NCBI RefSeq assembly: GCF_001695575.1
Contig: NZ_LUAX01000007.1
Location: 1,116,001-1,180,000 of the forward strand
Source of the DNA: Vibrio europaeus
Lineage (GTDB): Bacteria > Pseudomonadota > Gammaproteobacteria > Enterobacterales > Vibrionaceae
Length of the DNA stretch: 64,000 nucleotides
Direction of reading: 5' to 3'
Position numbers and translations under genes: made by a program. Below the pieces are notes generated by a model. It was not told the origin of the DNA. It did no database searches and was given only the letters and a program-made list of their open reading frames with translations. This document shows positions 45,650 through 54,343 of this stretch, in pieces. Within the stretch, counting starts at the first letter, position 1, and each line of letters starts with the position of its first letter.

Positions 45650-46715
45650 ATTGTGGGATAAGGCCATAAGGTGGGTTAGAGAACATCTTTGGCTGACCTT
45701 TCACTGTCGGAGCCTCATTCACCTGTTGCCAATCGAGTAACATAATCGCAAGAACATTGCGGTGCTCGCCGTAAGTGACATCGAAATCACCAGTGATAGA
45801 AGGAATCATCCCTTTGTTTAGGTCAATTGATCTTTGAATCGCTTTGCGGGTCTTCTCGACCACTGGGTCATCTTCAAGACCCGCTAGCAAGAAGGTAATC
45901 CCAACCTCTGCGATGACATCTTCTTTGGCTCGAATCAGAATGGTATCGATGTTGTCGCGGAAATAGTCATATATCCACTGATGCTGCTTTTCGCTGACTT
46001 GGTGTTGGTAGTATTCTGAATCGCCGAAAATGATATGAGTCATGCCATAAAGCTTGTTGCCGTACTGCTGTTTGGATAGCTTCTTGTCTTCGTGGTCAGG
46101 GTAGGCTTTTTTGAAAGCTGATGTGAAAGGCTCCACAACATCTTGCTCTCCAAGTTGCCTTAGCCAGTAAACTTGATTAGCAAGCTGTGCAGCCCAAGCC
46201 TTAATCATCTCTTGATCCGTTGCATATTTAGCAAAATCATATCGGCGAATGACGGAACGAAGCTTGTCATCGTGCTTGTGCTTCATACCGTATTCATTGG
46301 CGCGCGCCATCGATCCCAACAGGTCAACGCCAAGATAGAGGTATTCAGGCATATGTTTAGTGACGGTATAACGTCTGACACTACGCTCATCGGTTTCGCC
46401 AATGTAGCCAGAAACACGCTTTTCGGAGTAGAGGAGTATCTGCTCTGGCGTGTTGATTTCCGCGCTAAACTTATTGAGTCGACTGGCAACACGGGCCATG
46501 TCCGTCCACACCGCCGCTGAGTATTTTGGATCCAACGTTTGGCGGAACATACGTAGTCCGTAGTGTCCTTCTTTAAAAGCCGGCAGGGTATATAACTGAT
46601 TCTCGTAGGTGTTTCGAATGATGTCTGCGGACTCTTTGTAGCTTTGTGGCGGAGATGCCATGACTGAGTGAGACAATACAATAGCAAAACACAATCCGAT
46701 TAACTTTCCGCGCAT
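45648..46715 (-). CDS. Exported DUF3541-like protein
   Basis: A 355-residue periplasmic protein with a signal peptide (MRGKLIGLCFAIVLSHSVMA|SPPQ) and an all-helical mature part with many aromatic residues (ENQLYTLPAFKEGHYGLRMF, LYGMTHIIFGDSEYYQ, ITGDFDVTYGEHRNVLAIMLL). The pattern recalls DUF3541, a family found in Vibrio and relatives with no known function, in a fold like helical (alpha/alpha) enzymes. That assignment is from memory. ATG at 46715 is preferred because it gives a normal signal peptide; ATG at 46751 would place a second hydrophobic stretch before it. Confidence 0.6.
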   Translation of the reverse strand: MRGKLIGLCFAIVLSHSVMASPPQSYKESADIIRNTYENQLYTLPAFKEGHYGLRMFRQTLDPKYSAAVWTDMARVASRLNKFSAEINTPEQILLYSEKRVSGYIGETDERSVRRYTVTKHMPEYLYLGVDLLGSMARANEYGMKHKHDDKLRSVIRRYDFAKYATDQEMIKAWAAQLANQVYWLRQLGEQDVVEPFTSAFKKAYPDHEDKKLSKQQYGNKLYGMTHIIFGDSEYYQHQVSEKQHQWIYDYFRDNIDTILIRAKEDVIAEVGITFLLAGLEDDPVVEKTRKAIQRSIDLNKGMIPSITGDFDVTYGEHRNVLAIMLLDWQQVNEAPTVKGQPKMFSNPPYGLIPQ

Positions 46716-47091
46716 TCTAATAGCCCAATAAAACCCAATGAATATAACCATTAAGGTTAACAGATATTTTAAAAGTCGATGTTATCTCTTGGTCAAATAT
46801 TTCATTGAATAATAGTCTACAATCCATTAACGCGAGCTGGGTGCAAAATCGCCCAGTTTAGATAATCTACTCATTAAAGTGGCGAGCATTGGTCTTAGTC
46901 ACGCTGATTTTCGTCGTCACACTCGATAAAAATGGCCTCATTGTCGATAATTTTATCTATTGTCGATGAAAAATAGGTCGATTTATTGTAACTTTTATAT
47001 AACCAATACAAATAATAACAATACAAATAACAGGCTTATTTTGCTCGGATGCTACCGAGTGTTTTGTTGCATGACTAGTTGTGGGGGGCGA
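46716..47091. other. Gap between DUF3541-like and GGDEF genes
   Basis: About 370 AT-rich bases. An imperfect direct repeat of about 14 bases (AACCAATACAAATAA / AACAATACAAATAA, near 46998-47028) lies upstream of the GGDEF gene. No other gene or site is supported. Confidence 0.35.
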
Positions 47092-48468
47092 ATGGCCTTA
47101 AGTTCAGGCAGGCATTTCTATCTTAATGCCATATGTTTGTTTGTTTTTGTTATCTCTATCGGATTGGTTGAATCACTCGATCGCAGCCAAAAATCTTTCT
47201 TGCGCGATAGTTTATTGGCGCGAGCCAAAGAAGAAGTCTCTATTGTTCGATCTGAATTAGAATCGGCCATTGTTTCAGATATCTACGTTGTTAACAGTTT
47301 GCCCGCATTAGTCGCAGCTAACCCTGAGTTTGAGTTTTCTGGCTGGGATCTGATTGCGTCAAGCGTTATCCGAAAAAGCAGCCATGTTCAGTTGCTGGGA
47401 TTAGCTCCAGATGATGTGATTAAATACATCTACCCTTTAGAAGGTAATGAAAAAGCATTGGGTTTGGACTACCGAACGATTCCAAGCCAATGGCGGACGG
47501 TTAAGAAAGCTCAAGATCTACAAGAAATCTTTATCGCGGGTCCAGTCAACTTAGTGCAAGGTGGCTTGGCTCTAATTGCTCGCGTTCCGATATTTTCAGA
47601 TCCTCCATACAACTCCAGATATTGGGGGGTATGCAGTGTAGTAATCTCGCTTGAATCGTTGTTTCTTGATGCAGGGGTTTCATCATTTGAACATAGATAC
47701 AATATTGCGATACGAGGAAGAGACAGTACAGGTTTAGATGGGGAAGTTTTTTATGGCTTGCAATCAACCTTCGATAACGCGTTTGCTATTGAATCAGTTC
47801 ACTTTCCCTATGGTAACTGGGTAATTGCAGCTTCGACGAAGAAAGACTTACTCGCGGCCAAACCTTGGTATCAGGTTCATGCAGTAAGGTTGTTAGGATA
47901 TCCAATGATCTTGCTTCTTCTTGGCGCTTTTACCTTGACTTATCGCCTGTATGCGGCTGCCAGCAAACGCTCTTTGCAGGATGAGTTAACCTTGTTACCT
48001 AATCGACGATATTTCATGTACACGCTGCGTGAACACTTTGATGCGGTTCAAAAGCGTCATGAGCAAGATCGCTTTGCCATTCTGAATATTGATCTCGATA
48101 AATTTAAAGCGATCAATGACACCTTCGGTCACGCGGCAGGCGACAAAGTCTTAATAGCCACTGCAGAGCGTTTGAAAAGTGTGTTGAGAACATCTGATGT
48201 CGTTGCAAGAATCGGTGGGGACGAGTTTTTAATCCTGTTGCCACGAATTGAAAACTCCAATGACATCGACGTAATCAACATCGAATTGCAGAAGGCGATT
48301 TGCCATACCCCAGTCATATACGAACAGCACTTGATCAATTTACAGGTGAGTGTTGGCTATGCGATCTATAAGCATGAATTCAATGACATAGACGATATGC
48401 TCAAGTTAGCAGATTCACGTATGTATCAAGAAAAACGCCGCCAGTTGCAAAGAACTATCACAAATTAG
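47092..48468 (+). CDS. CHASE-type sensor diguanylate cyclase
   Basis: A 458-residue protein. Two transmembrane segments (about 10-25 and 280-300) flank a periplasmic domain of about 255 residues. That domain resembles CHASE/dCache sensors (VEVSIVRSELESAIVSD-like helix, LLGLAPDDVIKYIYPLEGN, GLDYRTIPSQW, GPVNLVQGGLALIARVPIF). The C-terminal GGDEF domain is complete: DELTLLPNRRYF, NIDLDKFKAINDTFGHAAGD and RIGGDEF. The RxxD inhibitory site (RTSD) is conserved, so this cyclase should be feedback-inhibited, unlike the one at 42262. Start ATG 47092 follows a G-rich stretch; an in-frame ATG at 47071 is the alternative. Confidence 0.85.
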   Translation: MALSSGRHFYLNAICLFVFVISIGLVESLDRSQKSFLRDSLLARAKEEVSIVRSELESAIVSDIYVVNSLPALVAANPEFEFSGWDLIASSVIRKSSHVQLLGLAPDDVIKYIYPLEGNEKALGLDYRTIPSQWRTVKKAQDLQEIFIAGPVNLVQGGLALIARVPIFSDPPYNSRYWGVCSVVISLESLFLDAGVSSFEHRYNIAIRGRDSTGLDGEVFYGLQSTFDNAFAIESVHFPYGNWVIAASTKKDLLAAKPWYQVHAVRLLGYPMILLLLGAFTLTYRLYAAASKRSLQDELTLLPNRRYFMYTLREHFDAVQKRHEQDRFAILNIDLDKFKAINDTFGHAAGDKVLIATAERLKSVLRTSDVVARIGGDEFLILLPRIENSNDIDVINIELQKAICHTPVIYEQHLINLQVSVGYAIYKHEFNDIDDMLKLADSRMYQEKRRQLQRTITN

Positions 48469-48538
48469 TCTTTATTGACGGCAGGGGATGTAAAGCCATG
48501 CTATAGAAATAATAGGATGATTTTACAGGTGAAAGAGT

Positions 48539-48973
48539 ATGAAGGATCTCACTCAATGGCTCACTGAATACGGTGAAAGCCATCAAAATCCGATCAATCA
48601 AAAGATACATAAAGTTGCCGTCCCGGGGATTTTCTTGTCAGTGGTTGGGCTAATTTGGTCAATACCGCCGCTTGAATTGTTTGGTTTAACACTCAACTGG
48701 GTGTGGGTTGCTGCTTTACCCGTAATGGTGTTCTATTTTCGACTTTCACTCAGCGTGTTTCTTATGATGTTGGGTTTTACCCTCGCTTGTATCTCTCTGG
48801 TTTGGTCTATTGAAGTCATGCAGTTGTCGGTTTTGCTTGTTTCTTTGGTGCTGTTTGCCGTGCTGTGGCTGTTTCAGTTTATCGGCCATAAAATTGAAGG
48901 GAAAAAGCCCTCATTTTTCGAAGATGTTCAGTTCCTACTTATTGGCCCGATCTGGGTATTCAGAAAACGATAA
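48539..48973 (+). CDS. Mpo1-like (DUF962) membrane protein
   Basis: A 144-residue membrane protein. The N-terminus, WLTEYGESHQNPINQKIHKVAVPGIFLSV, is the DUF962 signature, with conserved His residues that in the yeast relative Mpo1 act as Fe(II) ligands in 2-hydroxy fatty acid alpha-oxidation. Four hydrophobic segments follow (LIWSIPPLELFGL, VWVAALPVMVFYF, FLMMLGFTLACISLVW and LLVSLVLFAVLWLFQFIGHKIEGK). The bacterial function is not established. GGTGAAAGAG precedes the ATG. Confidence 0.8.
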   Translation: MKDLTQWLTEYGESHQNPINQKIHKVAVPGIFLSVVGLIWSIPPLELFGLTLNWVWVAALPVMVFYFRLSLSVFLMMLGFTLACISLVWSIEVMQLSVLLVSLVLFAVLWLFQFIGHKIEGKKPSFFEDVQFLLIGPIWVFRKR

Positions 48974-49085
48974 CAGATTCCGTGATCTAGCTAAGCGAGA
49001 CTTTGATCACAGAGTCTGATCTTGATGTTAATTCTTTTGGGTTAGTAAATAACAAATGTGACAATAGTCATAGTAAAACGTTATC

Positions 49086-49124
49086 TGTTACCGGTAACAT
49101 CGTCTCTAACGTTACCGGTAACAT
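49086..49124. promoter_or_regulatory. Two GntR-type operators upstream of the gluconate TRAP operon
   Basis: TGTTACCGGTAACA (49086-49099) and CGTTACCGGTAACAT (49110-49124). Both contain the palindrome GTTACC-GGTAAC, centres 24 bases apart. This matches the operator of the LacI-family gluconate repressor GntR in enterobacteria. A third copy lies in front of the local LacI-type gene (54301). Confidence 0.85.
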
Positions 49125-49200
49125 AAAAATTAGAACCGGTAGTTTACCTAGGTCATATCGGCTAGATTGGAAACTGAAACAAATAAAGGATACCCCTACT

Positions 49201-50217
49201 ATGAAAGCGACGACTAAAACTCTGCTTGCTGCCACGATTACCGGTCTTTTCTCCGCCTCAGCGTTAGCTGCAGATTTTAATCTAAAGATTCAATCATCAG
49301 ATCCGTCTGGCGATCTTAACTATAAGGTTCAGCAAAACTGGGCAGAGCGTGTTGAGAAAATGTCTAGCGGCCGCATCGAAATCGACCTATTACCAGTAGG
49401 GGCAGTGGTTAAGCACACTGAAACCCTAGGCGCGATCAAAATGGGTATCCTAGATGGACAAGTGACAGCGACCGGTTACTTCTCAGGTAAAGATCCAGCG
49501 TTCGGCCTTATCGGCAACATGGTAGGTGCTTGGTCAGATACGACACAGCTACTGCAATACATGAATTATGGTGGCGGTAATGAGCTAATGACTGAGCTGT
49601 ACGCGCCTTATGGTGTCAAGTTTATTGGTGCTTCAACGACGGGTGTTGAATCCTTTATTTCTAAGAAGCCGATTGATGGTGTCGATGACCTAAAAGGATT
49701 GAAGCTTCGCGCACCAGAAGGTCTGGTTCAGCAAGTGTTTGCGGCAGCGGGTGCGACGCCTGTTAACTTGCCGGGTTCGGAAGTGTTTACCGGTCTTAGT
49801 AAAGGGGTTATCGACGCAGCAGACTACACGGTTTTCTCAACCAACCAAAAAGCGGGCATGAACGATATCGCAACGCATCCCGTTCAACCAGGCTTCCACT
49901 CTTTGCCGCTAATTGATATCTCTATCTCGCAAAAGAAATGGGACAAGATGCCGGAAGATTTGCAAACCATTCTTCAGACTTCGGTACGTGACTTCTCGTA
50001 CGATATGACGACTCAGCTAAAAATGGCTGACCAAGCTGCAGTGAAGGAAGCGCAAGCAAACCCGAATATCACCATTCATAACTGGTCTGACGAAGAGCGT
50101 AAGAAATTCCGCGAAATTGCCAAGACTCAATGGAAAGTGTTCGCAGAGCGTTCTCCAAATGCACAAAAAGTGTATGACTCAGTAACTACATTCTTAGAAA
50201 CCAATGGTCTTCTTTAA
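49201..50217 (+). CDS. TRAP transporter periplasmic substrate-binding protein (DctP family), probably gluconate
   Basis: A 338-residue exported binding protein. Signal peptide MKATTKTLLAATITGLFSASALA, then the DctP fold: NYKVQQNWAERVEKMSSGRIEID, the conserved Arg in GLKLRAPEGLVQQ that contacts the substrate carboxylate, and VDAADYTVFS. It feeds sugar acids to the adjacent DctQM permease. Gluconate is inferred from the gntK, 6-phosphogluconate dehydrogenase and GntR-type genes and the operators. The start at 49201 gives a correct signal peptide; the frame runs open upstream to 49003 but through the operators. Confidence 0.9.
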   Translation: MKATTKTLLAATITGLFSASALAADFNLKIQSSDPSGDLNYKVQQNWAERVEKMSSGRIEIDLLPVGAVVKHTETLGAIKMGILDGQVTATGYFSGKDPAFGLIGNMVGAWSDTTQLLQYMNYGGGNELMTELYAPYGVKFIGASTTGVESFISKKPIDGVDDLKGLKLRAPEGLVQQVFAAAGATPVNLPGSEVFTGLSKGVIDAADYTVFSTNQKAGMNDIATHPVQPGFHSLPLIDISISQKKWDKMPEDLQTILQTSVRDFSYDMTTQLKMADQAAVKEAQANPNITIHNWSDEERKKFREIAKTQWKVFAERSPNAQKVYDSVTTFLETNGLL

Positions 50218-50245
50218 GCTATCCGTCCTTGTTTAGCTTCTCTCG

Positions 50246-50272
50246 GGAGGGCTAACGCCCTCCTAATTTTTT
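50246..50272 (+). terminator. Attenuator-like hairpin between binding protein and permease genes
   Basis: GGAGGGC (50246-50252), loop TAAC, GCCCTCC (50257-50263), then TAATTTTTT. A partial terminator here would give more binding protein than permease, as often seen in transporter operons. Confidence 0.75.
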
Positions 50273-50285
50273 GGGAACATTTTTT

Positions 50286-50843
50286 ATGACTGATAAAACA
50301 CCCCATACGTCACCAGAGCCTGATGAACAGCCAAGAAATTTTTTGGATAGAATCATTATAAAAGTCAGCAACCTGTTGAGTTGGTTCTTTATCGCGACAG
50401 TACTTATCTCATTTTACGAAGTTGTGATGCGCTATGTGTTTGATGCTCCGACGACTTGGGTTCACGAAACGGCATCATTTATTGGTGGGTCGCTATTTAT
50501 TGTGGGTGGTATCTACGCATTCGCCGCCAATAAGCATGTTCGTGTGGTGTTGATCTACGATGCGGTATCTTCTCAAACCCGCAAATATCTTAATCTAGTT
50601 CACCATGTTGTAGGATTAGCTTTCGCCGGGATGCTGGCTTATGCCGCGTATTTTCTAGCGCAGGAAGCTTGGTTTACTCCTTGGGGGGAGCTCAGATTAG
50701 AAACGTCTGGCTCAGTCCTCAATGCCCCTTACCCTGCATTACTCAAAGGTCTGATCTTTGTTGTTCTCAGTATTCTTGTTGTCCAGTTTGTATTGCACCT
50801 AATCCAAGAGATTATGGGGCTAAGGAAGAATGACGATGTTTGA
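50286..50843 (+). CDS. TRAP transporter small permease (DctQ)
   Basis: A 185-residue inner membrane protein with four hydrophobic segments, the standard DctQ topology. The conserved segment YEVVMRYVFDAPTTWVHE is present after helix 1, with GGIYAFAANKHVRVVLIYD later. It pairs with the large permease encoded immediately after it (overlap of a few bases). ATG at 50286 is used; the TTG at 50271 overlaps the T-run of the preceding hairpin. Hydrophilic N-terminus (TDKTPHTSPEPDEQPR). Confidence 0.9.
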   Translation: MTDKTPHTSPEPDEQPRNFLDRIIIKVSNLLSWFFIATVLISFYEVVMRYVFDAPTTWVHETASFIGGSLFIVGGIYAFAANKHVRVVLIYDAVSSQTRKYLNLVHHVVGLAFAGMLAYAAYFLAQEAWFTPWGELRLETSGSVLNAPYPALLKGLIFVVLSILVVQFVLHLIQEIMGLRKNDDV

Positions 50844-52152
50844 TCTCTCTTCAATTGGCATCGCATGGGGCAGTGTACTCATGCTAGTGATGATGATTGG
50901 CTTACTGCTTACCGGCATGCAGCTCGCTTTTGTGACGGGATTTGTCGCCATCTTCTTCACCTTATGTTGGTTTGGGCCTGATGCTCTGCCTCTTATTGCG
51001 AGTCGCACCTATAGCTTCGCCTCTGGTTACGTGTTCTTAGCGGTTCCGATGTTTGTCTTAATGGCAGCGCTGCTTGATCGTTCCGGTATCGCTAAAGACC
51101 TGTTTGATGCGATGAAATCAGTCGGTCGAAAGGTGCGTGGTGGTGTTGCCGTTCAGACACTATTGGTTGCGGTACTGCTTGCCTCTATGTCTGGTGTTAT
51201 CGGCGGTGAAACCGTACTACTTGGTATTCTCGCGCTGCCTCAGATGCTGCGCTTAGGTTACGACCGTAAACTCGCTATCGGTACTACTTGTGCTGGTGGA
51301 GCGTTGGGAACCATGCTGCCTCCGAGCATTGTACTGATCATCTACGGTATGACAGCGAGCGTATCAATTGGTGATTTGTTTAAAGCGTCATTTTTGCCCG
51401 CATTTATCTTAGCTGGCTGCTACATCGCCTATGTGTTGATCCGCTGTAAGCTAAACCCTTCTCTGGCACCTATCCCGAGTGATAGTGATGAGGATGACGA
51501 ACCACAGGTCAGCTACTTTAAAGCGTTGTTTTTCCCTCTACTCTCAGTCGCGGTTGTACTAGGCAGTATTTATACCGGTGTCGCATCGGTGACAGAAGCG
51601 TCGGCATTAGGCGTAGTCGGCATCATGCTCTCTGCGATCATTCGTGGTGAAATGAACTTCAAAATGCTTAAGGAAAGTGCCATCGCAACGATGCGTACCT
51701 GCGGCATGATCATGTGGATTGGTATCGGCGCAAGTGCATTGGTCGGTATCTACAACCTAATGGGCGGTATTGATTTTGTTGAAGAGGTGATTCTTGGTCT
51801 GAGTGGTGGTAGCGCGATTGGCACTCTATTGATCATGATGGTGATTCTATTGGTTCTGGGTATGTTCCTTGACTGGGTTGGCGTAGCGCTACTAACCATG
51901 CCAATCTTTGTGCCAATTATTACTGGCCTAGGTTTTGACCCTGTATGGTTCGGTGTCGTGTTCTGCTTGAACATGCAGGTTTCTTTCTTATCACCACCGT
52001 TTGGCCCTGCTGCATTCTACCTAAAATCCGTAGCGCCGAAGGACATTAGCCTTGGAGAAATTTTCACTTCACTGCTGCCATTTATCGCATTGCAGGTGTT
52101 TGTACTTAGTTTAGTGATTATTTTCCCGGAATTAGCGATGTGGTGGAAATAA
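50836..52152 (+). CDS. TRAP transporter large permease (DctM)
   Basis: A 438-residue inner membrane protein with about 12 hydrophobic segments; it uses the sodium gradient to move substrate delivered by the binding protein. DctM hallmarks are visible: FLAVPMFVLMAALLDRSGIA, GGALGTMLPPSI and the late LDWVGVALLTMPIFVPII. Two close starts exist; ATG at 50836 has AAGGA at a normal distance of 9 bases, whereas ATG at 50830 is only 3 bases from it. It overlaps the small permease gene. An internal acidic loop (SDEDDEPQ) lies near residue 215. Confidence 0.92.
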   Translation: MFDLSSIGIAWGSVLMLVMMIGLLLTGMQLAFVTGFVAIFFTLCWFGPDALPLIASRTYSFASGYVFLAVPMFVLMAALLDRSGIAKDLFDAMKSVGRKVRGGVAVQTLLVAVLLASMSGVIGGETVLLGILALPQMLRLGYDRKLAIGTTCAGGALGTMLPPSIVLIIYGMTASVSIGDLFKASFLPAFILAGCYIAYVLIRCKLNPSLAPIPSDSDEDDEPQVSYFKALFFPLLSVAVVLGSIYTGVASVTEASALGVVGIMLSAIIRGEMNFKMLKESAIATMRTCGMIMWIGIGASALVGIYNLMGGIDFVEEVILGLSGGSAIGTLLIMMVILLVLGMFLDWVGVALLTMPIFVPIITGLGFDPVWFGVVFCLNMQVSFLSPPFGPAAFYLKSVAPKDISLGEIFTSLLPFIALQVFVLSLVIIFPELAMWWK

Positions 52153-52235
52153 CCACCTCATAAGCGAACGATTACACATTTTGAATTGGTACACAGCCTT
52201 CGGTGAGAGTTGAAGGCTAAGGATAGTATTGTCCA

Positions 52236-52736
52236 ATGAAAGCAAAAAAAATATTAGTGATGGGCGTATCAGGCTGCGGTAAGAGCTTGATTGGCAGTGA
52301 GATTGCGAAGTCCCTCGATTTACCGTTTTATGATGGTGATGATTACCACCCGCAAGCCAACGTTGAGAAGATGCGTCAAGGTACGCCGCTCACCGATGAT
52401 GACAGAATTGGCTGGCTACATACTTTAAATCGTCTCTACGTGGAGAATGAAGCAGCGGTTATCGCTTGCTCTGCGCTAAAACCTGAGTACCGCGACATCT
52501 TAAGGCTAGATAACCAAGAGCTAGTGATCGTTTTTCTCAAAGGCGATTTCGAAACTATTTGGTCTCGCCATCAAAAACGCGATAACCACTACTTCAATGG
52601 TGAAAGTATGTTGAGGAGTCAATTTGAAGCACTTCGAGAGCCAACACTGGAGGAAGCGCTACATATTGATATTCGCCATTCAGTTGAAGAGGTCGTTGAA
52701 CAAGCTTTACAGGCGATTGAGGAGTCATACTCATGA
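52236..52736 (+). CDS. gntK: Gluconokinase
   Basis: A 166-residue kinase matching GntK in length. The Walker A loop is GVSGCGKS (residues 10-17). The substrate-side segments FYDGDDYHPQANVEKMRQGTPLTDDDRIGWL and ACSALKPEYRDILR are diagnostic of gluconokinase. It phosphorylates gluconate to 6-phosphogluconate. A weak hairpin (AGCCTTC 52195-52201 with GAAGGCT 52212-52218) lies in the 83-base gap after the permease gene. Its stop overlaps the dehydrogenase start by 4 bases (ATGA), showing translational coupling. Confidence 0.95.
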   Translation: MKAKKILVMGVSGCGKSLIGSEIAKSLDLPFYDGDDYHPQANVEKMRQGTPLTDDDRIGWLHTLNRLYVENEAAVIACSALKPEYRDILRLDNQELVIVFLKGDFETIWSRHQKRDNHYFNGESMLRSQFEALREPTLEEALHIDIRHSVEEVVEQALQAIEESYS

Positions 52737-54226
52737 TTCAGTCAAATATTGCCATGATTGGCCTTGGAGTGATGGGGAAAAGCCTCGCGCTTAACCTGCT
52801 TGATAATGGTTTCAATGTTACTGGTTTCGATATCAATCAACAAAACCGTGAACGTGCCAATGAGGAAGGTGAACAGCTATCAACGCAACCAAGCAAAGGC
52901 CGTCTACACATCGTAGAAAACTTAACAGATCTGCTAGAAAGCCTAGAGAGTCCGCGAGTCATTGCTTTGTCTGTTCCTGCTGGTGAGATCGTTGACTCAG
53001 TCATCGAAGATTTACGTAATGCTGGCTTAAGCCGTGAAGATATTGTCATCGATACAGGCAACAGTTTATGGACCGACAGTGAACGCCGTGAACAGCAGTT
53101 TTCAGGCCAACTACGTTTTTTCAGTACCGCAGTATCAGGCGGAGAAGTCGGGGCGCGCACTGGACCGTCATTAATGGCAAGTGGAGACCGTGAAGCGTGG
53201 AACTATGTGAAGCCAATGTGGGAGGCGATTGCAGCAAAGGTTGATGCGAAAGGCCTCCCAGTTGCTCAGTTTGAATCTGGAGAGGCATGCGCAGCTTATC
53301 TAGGAAGAGCGGGGGCAGGGCACTACGTTAAAATGGTGCACAACGGTATTGAGTATGCGGATATGCAGTTGATCTGCGAGGCGTACCATTTTATGTCGAG
53401 CGCGTTAAACATGCCTGCACACGAGATTGGCGATGTGTTTGAGATGTGGAATCAAGGCGTACTCAATAGCTATTTAATGGAAATCAGTGCAGATATCTTG
53501 CGCACTGATGATCCGGTGACAGGGCGACCGTTTGTTGAAGTCGTTTTAGATAAAGCAGGCCAAAAAGGAACGGGGCTTTGGACGGCGGTAAATGCTTTGC
53601 AGCAAGGAGCACCGGCCCCCACCATCGCTCAAGCAGTATTTGCTCGTGCTCAGAGTAGTCAAAAAGAGATACGGGGTCTAGCGTCTAGCGCTTTCAAGCC
53701 AGAACCGAACTCCGAAACTGAGTTGGATAAAGCGTCACTGCTAGCAGAGTTACACGACGCGCTCTATTGCTCAAAGCTAACGGTTTATGCTCAGGGCTTT
53801 GATTTACTCAAGACAACCTCAGACAAAGAAGAGTGGGCATTAGATTTTGCTAACATCGCTAAGATATGGCGAGCGGGATGCATTATTCGAGCAATCTTCT
53901 TGCAAGATATTACACACGCGTATCAGGAGAACAAACAACTGGAGAATTTGCTCCTCGATCCTAAGTTTGTTGAGCAGCTAAATAATCGCTCGCTTGGCTG
54001 GCGAGGGTGCATCGCAAAGGCGGTACTAACAAGCGTTCCAGTGCCTGCGATGAGCTCAGCGCTGAGCTACTTTGATGGGCTTCGCAGTGCGGTTGTGCCA
54101 GCGAACTTACTCCAAGCTCAGCGGGATTATTTTGGTTCTCACAGCTATGCGAGAATCGATGAGCCGGAGGAAGCTCGCTACCATTTGACTTGGAGCTGCG
54201 AGCAAAAACAACAGATTTCGGTATAA
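52733..54226 (+). CDS. gnd: 6-phosphogluconate dehydrogenase, decarboxylating
   Basis: A 497-residue NADP-type dehydrogenase that converts 6-phosphogluconate to ribulose 5-phosphate and CO2. The N-terminal nucleotide-binding loop is GLGVMGKSLALNLLDNG. GGEVGARTGPSLMASG and GAGHYVKMVHNGIEYADMQ (with the catalytic Lys) are the signature segments. The C-terminal helical domain ends in ARYHLTW, as in the family. It is slightly longer than the common 468-482 residues. Its place in the gluconate operon suggests that imported gluconate enters the oxidative pentose phosphate pathway directly; no edd/eda genes are nearby. Confidence 0.95.
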   Translation: MIQSNIAMIGLGVMGKSLALNLLDNGFNVTGFDINQQNRERANEEGEQLSTQPSKGRLHIVENLTDLLESLESPRVIALSVPAGEIVDSVIEDLRNAGLSREDIVIDTGNSLWTDSERREQQFSGQLRFFSTAVSGGEVGARTGPSLMASGDREAWNYVKPMWEAIAAKVDAKGLPVAQFESGEACAAYLGRAGAGHYVKMVHNGIEYADMQLICEAYHFMSSALNMPAHEIGDVFEMWNQGVLNSYLMEISADILRTDDPVTGRPFVEVVLDKAGQKGTGLWTAVNALQQGAPAPTIAQAVFARAQSSQKEIRGLASSAFKPEPNSETELDKASLLAELHDALYCSKLTVYAQGFDLLKTTSDKEEWALDFANIAKIWRAGCIIRAIFLQDITHAYQENKQLENLLLDPKFVEQLNNRSLGWRGCIAKAVLTSVPVPAMSSALSYFDGLRSAVVPANLLQAQRDYFGSHSYARIDEPEEARYHLTWSCEQKQQISV

Positions 54227-54231
54227 ATCAG

Positions 54232-54261
54232 AGCGCTCACACTAATGTGAGCGCTTTTTTG
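54232..54261 (+). terminator. Terminator after the gluconate operon
   Basis: AGCGCTCACA (54232-54241), loop CTAA, TGTGAGCGCT (54246-54255), then a run of T bases. Confidence 0.92.
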
Positions 54262-54300
54262 TTAGGTTCAACAATAAAATAGAATGAAATACTCGGTACT

Positions 54301-54315
54301 ATGTTACCAGTAACA
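54301..54315 (+). promoter_or_regulatory. GntR-type operator in front of the LacI-type regulator gene
   Basis: ATGTTACCAGTAACA, one base off the perfect GTTACC-GGTAAC palindrome, 28 bases upstream of the regulator start. This suggests negative autoregulation. Confidence 0.8.
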
Positions 54316-54343
54316 AAACCAGAACAACGCAAAGTAACACTTC

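Noticed and set aside
46960..47091. N-terminal extension of the CHASE-GGDEF protein
   Set aside because: The added Asn-rich segment comes from a low-complexity AT-rich repeat and has no counterpart in such proteins.
49003..49200. N-terminal extension of the TRAP binding protein
   Set aside because: It would run through the two GntR operators and bury the signal peptide; the ATG at 49201 gives a normal exported protein.
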